Below are positions 57,960 to 64,000 of a DNA stretch of 64,000 bases, one piece after another (the first letter of the stretch is position 1; each line of letters opens with the position of its first letter). A model generated the notes under the pieces. It was not told the DNA's origin, did not search any database, and was given only the letters and a program-made list of their open reading frames with translations. A program made the position numbers and the translations under genes. Origin of the DNA: an uncultured Collinsella sp. (GTDB lineage: Bacteria; Actinomycetota; Coriobacteriia; Coriobacteriales; Coriobacteriaceae); assembly GCA_959019945.1 (NCBI GenBank), contig CAUEQD010000003.1:94545-158544 (forward strand), written 5' to 3'.

Positions 57960-58866
57960 TGCCGAACGCGTGACGTTTACCAAGAAAAAGAAGACGGTTG
58001 CTTGTCCCGTGCCCTTGGCGCCGCTTGCCGACACGCATGCGCATCTGCTTTCGTTTTGGGGCAAAGAAGTGCCCGAGACGCTCGTGCGCGCCAAAGCCGC
58101 GGGCGTCGACCTGTTGGTGACGATGTTCGACCCCATCGCTGACAAACGCAGCGTGACGGACTATAGCGACTGGCTCGTGCGCGAAATTCTGCCGATGCAG
58201 GATATCCCGCAGATCAAGTATCTTGCCGGCGTGCATCCGTATGGTGCGCCGGACTATACCGACGACGTTCACGCGCAGGTCGTTGCCGCACTCGATGACC
58301 CCTTATGCGCCGGTATTGGCGAAATCGGCCTGGACTACCACATGGACTATGACGACGATATCGCGCCGGCACCCCATAACGTGCAGATTGACTGCATGAC
58401 GCGCCAGCTCGAGCTTGCCGTGTGCCGTAACGTGCCGGTGGAGCTGCATCTGCGTCACGAGGACTCGGATGGGGAGCGCACCTCGCATATGGATGCGTAC
58501 AACGTGCTTCGTGAGGTGGGCGTGCCCCAGGCCGGTTGTGTGCTGCACTGTTTTGGCGAGGACCGCGCCACGATGGAGCGCTTTGTGGAGCTGGGCTGCT
58601 ATATCGCCTATGGTGGTGCGGCCACCTTTAAGCGCAACGACGACGTGCGCGAGGCATTTGCGGCAACCCCACTCGATCGAATTTTGTTCGAGACGGATTG
58701 CCCGTATATGGCTCCAGAGCCCATCCGCGGTCTTGAATGCGAGCCCGCAATGATCTCCATTACGGCAAACGCGCTGGTTAACGACCGTGTCGATCGCACG
58801 GGTGAGGACGCCGAAACAATCGTGCAAGCCGCTTGGGAGAATGCCTGCAAACTTTTTCAAAAATAG
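57949..58866 (+). CDS. tatD: TatD-family metal-dependent hydrolase
   Basis: 305 residues. Metal ligands: ADTHAHLLSF near the N-terminus, GEIGLDYH, ELHLRHED, LHCFGED and FETDCPYMAPEP. 3'-5' exonuclease/DNase-type TIM barrel. An N-terminal extension of about 25 residues precedes the barrel. ATG 57949 overlaps rsmA by 11 bases. Confidence 0.92.
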   Translation: MTLNAERVTFTKKKKTVACPVPLAPLADTHAHLLSFWGKEVPETLVRAKAAGVDLLVTMFDPIADKRSVTDYSDWLVREILPMQDIPQIKYLAGVHPYGAPDYTDDVHAQVVAALDDPLCAGIGEIGLDYHMDYDDDIAPAPHNVQIDCMTRQLELAVCRNVPVELHLRHEDSDGERTSHMDAYNVLREVGVPQAGCVLHCFGEDRATMERFVELGCYIAYGGAATFKRNDDVREAFAATPLDRILFETDCPYMAPEPIRGLECEPAMISITANALVNDRVDRTGEDAETIVQAAWENACKLFQK

Positions 58867-58869
58867 TTC

Positions 58870-58898
58870 TTGCGTTCGTGGTGGCACTCCGTTATTCT
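58870..58898 (+). promoter_or_regulatory. promoter of tRNA-Leu
   Basis: TTGCGT, 17 bases, TATTCT, just before the tRNA. Confidence 0.75.
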
Positions 58899-58909
58899 AA
58901 TTCCTGCAC

Positions 58910-58996
58910 GCGGGCGTGGCGGAATTGGCAGACGCGTACGGTTCAGGTCCGTATGGGGGCAACCCCATGAAGGTTCAAGTCCTTTCGCCCGCACCA
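58910..58996 (+). tRNA. tRNA-Leu (CAG)
   Basis: GCGGGCGTGGCGGAATTGGC..., anticodon loop TTCAGGT (CAG), long variable arm as expected for Leu, T-loop, acceptor CGCCCGC and encoded ACCA. Confidence 0.96.
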
Positions 58997-59230
58997 TTAA
59001 ATTAAAGAGCTCCCAGCAATGGGAGCTTTTTTGTTATGGGCCCATCACAGGGACTTGAACCTGTGAAGGAGCGAGCGTAAAGAAAACGCGGAGCGTTTTT
59101 AGCGAGCTGGCGAGGACGCCGGCAGGCGGCCGAAGCCGGTGCGGATCCGCGAAGCGGATACGCGGACGTCCTTTCGCCCGCACCATTGATTGAAAGAGCT
59201 CCCAGCAATGGGAGCTTTTTGTTATGGGCC
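58979..59230. repeat. duplication of the tRNA-Leu 3' end plus terminator
   Basis: 58979-59042 (3' tRNA end, ACCATT, terminator GAGCTCCCAGCAATGGGAGC) is repeated at 59168-59230 with few changes. The 125 bases between contain several short GC hairpins and, on the minus strand, a tRNA T-arm-like GGTTCAAGTCC. Confidence 0.8.
59005..59034 (+). terminator. terminator of tRNA-Leu
   Basis: AGAGCTCCCAGCAATGGGAGC followed by TTTTTTGTT; a duplicate is at 59192-59221. Confidence 0.9.
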
Positions 59231-59301
59231 TCTTGTTGATGTCACGTTGCTGCTTCGTGCGGGTATCCTAATGCCAACGTGTGCCTATCAGAGGAGAGAC
59301 C

Positions 59302-60240
59302 ATGCTGTTGTCCGGTATCATCGCCGCCCTTACCAGCCTTTTGATTCCCATCATCATCCTGTTGCTGCTGCTTCCCAACGCCTGCTATGTCGTTGAACAA
59401 CAGCATGCCGTGATCATCGAGCGCCTGGGCAAGTTTAACCGCATCGTCAACGCGGGCTTCCACATGAAGGTGCCCGTGATCGACCGCAAGGCCGCCACGG
59501 TGAGCCTGCGCACCATGAAAAACGGTTTTGGCATCGACGTTAAGACCCAGGACAACGTGACCATCGGCCTTGAGGTCTCTGCTCAGTACCACGTGAGCTA
59601 TGACATGGGCGCCGGCCCGGCAGATTCGGGTATCTACAAGAGCTACTACATGCTGCAGGAGCCCGTCGACCAGATGCGTGACTTCATCACCGACGCCCTG
59701 CGCTCTTCGATCCCCGTCTACACACTCGATGAGGTCTTTGCCAAGAAGGATGACATCGCCAAGGATGTCAACGCTACCGTTTCCGAGCAGATGGCCGCCT
59801 ACGGCTTCACCCTCGTGTCGACGCTCATCACCAAAATCGCACTGCCGACCGAGGTTGAGAACTCCATGAACGACATCAACGCTGCCCAGCGCAAGCGCGC
59901 TGCGGCACAGGAGCTCGCTGAGGCCGACCGCATCAAGCGCGTCACCGAGGCGACCGCCGAGGCTGAGGCTATGGAAAAGGCGGGCGAGGGCATCGCCAAC
60001 CAGCGCAAGGCCATCGCGCTGGGTATCAAAGATTCGCTCGAGATCATCCAAGAGACGGGTGTCGGCAATGACGAGGCCAACCAACTGTTCATGTTTACGC
60101 AGTGGTCCGAGATGATGACGGAGTTCGCTCGCACGGGTAAAACCTCGACGGTCGTGCTGCCGAGCGACTTTTCGCAGTCGGCCTCTATGTTCGAGCAGAT
60201 GCTGGCTGCCGGTAAGGTTCAGAACGAGTCAAAGGAGTAG
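59302..60240 (+). CDS. SPFH/stomatin-family membrane protein
   Basis: 312 residues. N-terminal membrane helix (IIAALTSLLIPIIILLLLLP), then the band-7/SPFH domain (VEQQHAVIIERLGKFNRIVNAGFH, GFGIDVKTQDNVTI, ATVSEQMAAYGFTL) and a coiled coil with AQRKRAAAQELAEADRIKRVTEATAEAEA. Similar to prokaryotic stomatins that organise membrane proteins or act with proteases. Start ATG 59302 follows GAGGAGAG. rlmH begins 6 bases later. Confidence 0.9.
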   Translation: MLLSGIIAALTSLLIPIIILLLLLPNACYVVEQQHAVIIERLGKFNRIVNAGFHMKVPVIDRKAATVSLRTMKNGFGIDVKTQDNVTIGLEVSAQYHVSYDMGAGPADSGIYKSYYMLQEPVDQMRDFITDALRSSIPVYTLDEVFAKKDDIAKDVNATVSEQMAAYGFTLVSTLITKIALPTEVENSMNDINAAQRKRAAAQELAEADRIKRVTEATAEAEAMEKAGEGIANQRKAIALGIKDSLEIIQETGVGNDEANQLFMFTQWSEMMTEFARTGKTSTVVLPSDFSQSASMFEQMLAAGKVQNESKE

Positions 60241-60246
60241 GCACGC

Positions 60247-60717
60247 GTGAAATACACCGTCGTTTGTGCTGGCAAGCTCAAAGAGCGCTTTTGGAAGGAC
60301 GCGTGCGCTGAGTACACCAAGCGCCTAGGCGCCTATGCCAAGGTGGATATCCGCGAGGTGGCCGATATCGACCCGGCTAAGGCGGGCGGCGTGGATGCCG
60401 CGCGCGACAAGGAGGGGGCGGCAATTCTTGCTGCATTGCCGTCTCGAGCGCATGTGATCCTGCTGGCTATCGAGGGCAAGGAGCGTTCGAGTGAGGAGCT
60501 CTCGGCGAGGCTCGACGATCTTATGCTACGAGGCAGCAGCGACATCGCCTTTGTGATTGGCGGTTCGGACGGCGTGAGCGATGAGGTGCGCGCCCGCGCC
60601 GACGAGATGCTCAGCTTTGGACGCATTACCTTGCCGCATAACTTGGCGCGCGTGGTGCTGCTGGAGCAAATCTACCGCGCCTGCAAGATCAGCCGTGGCG
60701 AGCCGTATCACAAATAG
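60247..60717 (+). CDS. rlmH: 23S rRNA pseudouridine-1915 N3-methyltransferase
   Basis: 156 residues, full-length SPOUT methyltransferase. Conserved LAIEGKERSSEELSARL, FVIGGSDGVSDEVRARAD, SFGRITLPHNLARVVLLEQIYRA and the C-terminal GEPYHK. Methylates pseudouridine 1915 in helix 69. GTG start 60247 with AAAGGAG 9 bases upstream. Probably co-transcribed with the SPFH gene. Confidence 0.95.
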   Translation: MKYTVVCAGKLKERFWKDACAEYTKRLGAYAKVDIREVADIDPAKAGGVDAARDKEGAAILAALPSRAHVILLAIEGKERSSEELSARLDDLMLRGSSDIAFVIGGSDGVSDEVRARADEMLSFGRITLPHNLARVVLLEQIYRACKISRGEPYHK

Positions 60718-60790
60718 GTCGGCAATACGAAACAATGGCGTGGGACAATACCTTTCGTTTTGAGGAATGTGTCTGAAAGGACTATGAGAT

Positions 60791-61561
60791 ATGAAGATTG
60801 GATTTGTCGGTTTTGGCAATATGGCGAGCGCTATGGCCGATGGCTGGATCGCTGCCGGTGTAGCTGCGAGCGACATGTGCGCCTGCGCGGGTCGCTACGA
60901 CGCACTGGTTGAGCGCTGCGAGGCGCGCGGCATGGTCGCCTGCCACGATGCCGCCGAGGTTGTCGCCGCATCCGATATCGTGGTCGCTGCGGTCAAACCG
61001 TACATGATCGAGAAGGTATTCGCCCCGCTCAAGGATGCTCTTGCCAAAAAGGTCGTTCTGTCGGTTGCCTGGACCTGGGACAGTGCCAAGTGGGAGCAGG
61101 TCCTGCCGGGCGTCGCGCATATCTCGACGGTGCCCAACACACCGGTTTCGGTGGGCGAGGGCGTCATCGCTTGCGAGAAGGCTTCCACGCTTAGTGATGA
61201 GCAGAGCGCAGTGGTGCTTGATCTGCTTGGCAAGCTCGGTGCGGTGGTCGAACTCGATACGAGCCTGCTGTTTGTGGGCGGCACGGTGGGTGGTTGCGCT
61301 CCGGCATTTGTCGCCATGGCAATCGAGGCCCTGGGCGATGCAGCGGTCAAGCACGGTATCCCGCGTGCCGATGCCTATCGCATTGTGAGCCAGATGGTGT
61401 TGGGTACGGCAAAGCTGCAGCTTGCAACTGGCCAGCATCCTGCGGCGATGAAGGATGCCGTATGCTCGCCCGGTGGTGCCACCATCAAGGGCGTCGTTGC
61501 GCTCGAGGACGCCGGCATGCGCAGCGCCCTGGTCAAGGCAATCGACGCAACTCTCCAGTAA
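60791..61561 (+). CDS. proC: pyrroline-5-carboxylate reductase
   Basis: 256 residues. Last step of proline synthesis. Rossmann motif GFGNMASAMADGW, VVAAVKPYMIEKVF, cofactor-site MPNTP-like VPNTPVSVGEG, and the signature ATGQHPAAMKDAVCSPGGATIKGVVALEDAG. GAAAGGA precedes the ATG by several bases. Followed by the palindromic repeat cluster. Confidence 0.94.
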   Translation: MKIGFVGFGNMASAMADGWIAAGVAASDMCACAGRYDALVERCEARGMVACHDAAEVVAASDIVVAAVKPYMIEKVFAPLKDALAKKVVLSVAWTWDSAKWEQVLPGVAHISTVPNTPVSVGEGVIACEKASTLSDEQSAVVLDLLGKLGAVVELDTSLLFVGGTVGGCAPAFVAMAIEALGDAAVKHGIPRADAYRIVSQMVLGTAKLQLATGQHPAAMKDAVCSPGGATIKGVVALEDAGMRSALVKAIDATLQ

Positions 61562-61566
61562 AACCG

Positions 61567-61720
61567 ACCAAAAAAAGGAAGGGTTTATTTTTGGCAGGTA
61601 TTTTCTGCGGTTTTGTCCTTTTAGCGAAAAGCGCCCCGCAACTGGCTCAATTCCAGTTGCGGGGCGCTTGCGTTTGCCCAGATAAAACAGACCAAAATAA
61701 ACCTGTCCCTTTTTGGCAGG
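61567..61720. repeat. palindromic repeat cluster with copy 2 of repeat A
   Basis: Contains a 15-bp perfect hairpin GCGCCCCGCAACTGG (61631-61645) with its complement (61653-61667), flanked by CCAAAAAAAGGAAGGG... and the 51-base repeat A in reverse orientation (61670-61720). May serve as proC terminator. Confidence 0.75.
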
Positions 61721-61894
61721 TTAGTCCCAGAAGCTGTCTTCCTCATCCTCGGACTTGGGTCCGCGGTCGACGTACATCTTATGGGTACGCTTCTCCATTA
61801 CAAAGGCAAGAATCGCAAATAACAGGATGCCGCCGGCGAAAAGGATGGCAAAACCGGTGCGGGTGCCAAACAAAAAGGAAAAAACTGCGTCCAT
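61721..61894 (-). CDS. small single-pass membrane protein, 57 residues
   Basis: MDAVFSFLFGTRTGFAILFA starts a short N-terminus followed by one membrane helix (about 13-33, GFAILFAGGILLFAILAFV). A basic then acidic tail ends SEDEEDSFWD. ATG 61894 has AAGG 8 bases upstream. The stop codon directly abuts the repeat. Unknown function; the coding nature is supported by the clean charge pattern and ribosome site. Confidence 0.65.
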   Translation of the reverse strand: MDAVFSFLFGTRTGFAILFAGGILLFAILAFVMEKRTHKMYVDRGPKSEDEEDSFWD

Positions 61895-62005
61895 TGGGTG
61901 CCTTCTTGCGTAGTTGAGTTGGGTCGTAAACGCTCATAAGTATATACTTGCCCATACATGTACAAGGTTGCAACCTAAATGGAATGTATATCGCCGGAGG
62001 ATCTA

Positions 62006-63289
62006 ATGCTTGATATCAAGTTTGTTCGCGAGAACCCCGATGCCATCGATGTCGCCATGGCTAACCGCCAGACGTCTTGGGATCGCGAGAAGTTCTTTGA
62101 GCTCGACGACGAGCGCCGTGCCGTCATCACCGAGGTCGAGGAGCTCCAGGCTACGCGTAACGCCGAGTCCAAGAAGATCGGCGCCCTGATGAAGGAGGGC
62201 AAGAAGGACGAGGCCGAGGCCGCCAAGGAGGCCGTGCGCGCCGTCAACGAGAAGATTGACGGTCTGGCCGAGCGCCGTACTGCTCTCGAGCAGGAGCAGT
62301 ACGACTTCATGGCTCACCTGCCCAACATTCCTTGCGAGGCCACGCCGTACGGCAAGGACGAGGACGAGAATATTGAGCGCCGTCGTTGGGGCACCCCGCG
62401 CGAGTTCGACTTCGACTTTAAGCCGCATTGGGATCTGGGCACCGATCTGGACATCCTCGACTTCGAGCGCGGCAACAAACTCTCCGGCAGCCGTTTTACC
62501 GTTCTCGGTGGCGCTGGCGCCCGCCTGGAGCGCGCCCTCATCAACTTCTTCCTCGATACGCACACCAGCCGTGGCTTTAAGGAGTGGTGGCCGCCCATCG
62601 TCGTCAAGCGTCAGACCATGTTTGGCACGGGTCAGCTGCCCAAGTTCGAGGACGACGCCTATCACGTCTCGGGCGACAACTTCCTGATCCCCACCGCCGA
62701 GGTCGTGCTTACCAACCTGCACGCCGGCGAGGTCCTCGATGCCGACACTCTGCCGCGTCGCTACACCGCCTTCACCCCCTGCTTCCGCGAGGAGGCCGGT
62801 TCCGCCGGTCGCGATACCCGCGGCATCATCCGTCAGCACGAGTTCGACAAGGTCGAGATGGTCAAGTTCGCTAAGCCGGAGGAGTCCGACGAGGAGCTCG
62901 AGAGCATGACCGCCGAGGCCGAGTATCTGCTGCAGCAGCTGGGCCTTCCGTATCGCGTGATTAGCCTGTGCACCGGCGACTTGGGCTTCTCTGCCCGTCA
63001 GACCTACGACGTCGAGGTCTGGCTGCCGAGCTACAACGCCTACAAGGAGATCAGCTCCTGCTCCAACTGCGGCGACTTCCAGGCCCGCCGCGCCAACATC
63101 AAGTACCGCGACCCCGAGAACTTCAAGGGCTCGCGTTACCTGCACACCCTTAACGGTTCCGGCCTGCCGGCTGGTCGTACCATGGCTGCCATTCTGGAGA
63201 ACTACCAGAACGCCGACGGCACCATCACGATCCCCGAGGTTCTGCGTCCTTACATGGGCGGTCTCGAGAAGATCGAGCCGGTCGCGTAA
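62006..63289 (+). CDS. serS: seryl-tRNA synthetase
   Basis: 427 residues. MLDIKFVRENPDAIDVAMANR start, N-terminal coiled coil (about 28-100), class II motifs: TPCFREEAGSAGRDTRGIIRQHEF (motif 2), NGSGLPAGRTMAAILENYQ (motif 3). Charges tRNA-Ser. ATG 62006 has CGGAGGAT upstream; the nine extra upstream codons are not needed. Confidence 0.96.
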   Translation: MLDIKFVRENPDAIDVAMANRQTSWDREKFFELDDERRAVITEVEELQATRNAESKKIGALMKEGKKDEAEAAKEAVRAVNEKIDGLAERRTALEQEQYDFMAHLPNIPCEATPYGKDEDENIERRRWGTPREFDFDFKPHWDLGTDLDILDFERGNKLSGSRFTVLGGAGARLERALINFFLDTHTSRGFKEWWPPIVVKRQTMFGTGQLPKFEDDAYHVSGDNFLIPTAEVVLTNLHAGEVLDADTLPRRYTAFTPCFREEAGSAGRDTRGIIRQHEFDKVEMVKFAKPEESDEELESMTAEAEYLLQQLGLPYRVISLCTGDLGFSARQTYDVEVWLPSYNAYKEISSCSNCGDFQARRANIKYRDPENFKGSRYLHTLNGSGLPAGRTMAAILENYQNADGTITIPEVLRPYMGGLEKIEPVA

Positions 63290-63312
63290 CTTGGCTGCAT
63301 AGGGGATATGCA

Positions 63313-63341
63313 AGGGCGCTCCTTCGGGGGCGCCCTATTTC
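63313..63341 (+). terminator. terminator after serS
   Basis: GGGCGCTCC-TTCG-GGGGCGCCC followed by TATTTC. Confidence 0.8.
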
Positions 63342-63462
63342 GTGCGCAGGTCCATACCATGCAGTGCGGACAGCTCGATAGAAAACACACGAACAAAAGT
63401 TCTGTATACATGCATTTACCTGCTATGCTTTTGCTAACTAAGAGCAAGAGAAAGGGGATGTG

Positions 63463-63840
63463 ATGGAGCTGTTCGACGAGCGGGTTGTGTTGTTCCAGAG
63501 TGATGAGGGCGGGGAGCACCTGCTGGTAACGTGCGAGCCGTCGGGTATGGGTGGCTTGGTGGTTCGGCAGACGAGTGAGGGACCATTGACGCAATGGTGC
63601 TATGAGGAGTCGCCGCATGTGGTCGAGACGTTTGTGGCGCATGAGGCGCTTGTTGTCCTTGAGCACTTCTATGGCGTTGGATCTTCTAATCAGGTGGCCC
63701 GAATGCTGAGCATTTCGTTTGCCGACTACGACTGTGCCCAACGGGTGCGGTCGCTTCTGGGGGAGCTTGGCGTCGGGTTCGATGTGATCGAAAAGCCAAT
63801 CGATCGTACGAAAAGCGCTGATGCTCGTGGTGCAGCGTGA
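63463..63840 (+). CDS. hypothetical protein
   Basis: 125 residues, not recognised. Soluble, alpha/beta look: two-strand beginning MELFDERVVLFQSDEGGEHLLVTCE, a Trp/Cys segment TQWCYEESPH, and a C-terminal helix-strand (VARMLSISFADYDC, VRSLLGELGVGFDVI). ATG 63463 has AAAGGGG about 5 bases upstream. Stands between serS and tRNA-Arg. Confidence 0.7.
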   Translation: MELFDERVVLFQSDEGGEHLLVTCEPSGMGGLVVRQTSEGPLTQWCYEESPHVVETFVAHEALVVLEHFYGVGSSNQVARMLSISFADYDCAQRVRSLLGELGVGFDVIEKPIDRTKSADARGAA

Positions 63841-63877
63841 CAAATTGCGGCCCGCGCGAAAAAGTTTGAGATTTTGC

Positions 63878-63908
63878 TTGACTCTAATGAACTAAAGTGG
63901 TTTTATAT
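63878..63908 (+). promoter_or_regulatory. promoter of tRNA-Arg
   Basis: TTGACT, 17-19 bases, TTTTATAT, ending 11 bases before the tRNA. Confidence 0.8.
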
Positions 63909-63918
63909 GTCTTGCGCT

Positions 63919-63995
63919 GCGGCGTTACCTCAGCTGGATAGAGGGTCTGACTACGAATCAGAACGTCATAGGTTCGAATCCTATACGCCGCACCA
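63919..63995 (+). tRNA. tRNA-Arg (ACG)
   Basis: GCGGCGTTACCTCAGCTGG..., anticodon loop CTACGAA (ACG), T-loop TTCGAAT, acceptor ACGCCGC and encoded ACCA. Confidence 0.96.
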
Positions 63996-64000
63996 ATTGA

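Noticed and set aside
59031..59070. Additional tRNA on the minus strand
   Set aside because: Only a T-arm-like GGTTCAAGTCC is present; no acceptor, D-arm or anticodon arm can be built.

Overview
The window looks like a chromosomal segment of a high-GC Coriobacteriia (Actinomycetota) gut bacterium, most likely Collinsella or a close relative. This is inferred from protein style, codon use, the mannose-family PTS plus Amadori-type deglycase, the Tad locus and the many palindromic intergenic repeats. No 16S gene is present, so the genus is an inference.

Layout. 1-9.4 kb: start of a divergent NAD-dependent dehydrogenase, metA, an orphan nuclease-like protein bracketed by two copies of a CCGGAC repeat/hairpin element, 5-formyl-THF cyclo-ligase, a HicBA toxin-antitoxin pair, a zinc-ribbon/YD-repeat envelope protein and a large M16C metalloprotease. 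9.6-14.5 kb: GntR regulator, mannose-family PTS EIIA/EIIB, SIS-domain sugar-phosphate deglycase, EIIC, EIID; this reads as an uptake and cleavage pathway for a glycated amino acid (Amadori product). 14.5-19.7 kb: accessory stretch with an AlbA_2/ATPase/wHTH regulator behind a duplicated repeat, unknown proteins, a frameshifted HNH nuclease, a DUF5710 protein and tRNA-Val. 19.9-34.6 kb: EamA transporter, DUF4012 envelope protein, glmM, M32 carboxypeptidase, T-box-controlled pheST, a Ni/Co ECF transporter (cbiMQO) behind a NikR-like operator, and a phospholipase C-like protein.

34.6-42.3 kb: orphan nuclease-like protein, pyruvate kinase, Ca2+-type P-ATPase, then a tandemly duplicated structured leader with terminators ahead of rsgA. 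42.5-52.1 kb: a compact Tad (Flp) pilus operon with cpaB, cpaE, cpaF, tadB, tadC, two Flp-like prepilins, two TadE-like pseudopilins, a large TadG-like protein and a DUF192 protein, nearly all overlapping. 52.1-64 kb: a toxin/RHH antitoxin pair, tRNA-Phe, a 62-bp tandem repeat, a GH5-like protein lacking its acid/base glutamate, then housekeeping genes rsmI, metG, rsmA, tatD, tRNA-Leu (with a duplicated 3' end), SPFH protein, rlmH, proC, a 57-aa membrane protein, serS, an unknown protein and tRNA-Arg.

The least explained signals are: the tandem leader before rsgA; the NikR-type operator; the palindromic repeat families with TGTCCC loops; the 62-bp repeat next to the GH5 pseudoenzyme; and the nuclease/regulator-rich segment at 14.5-19.3 kb.
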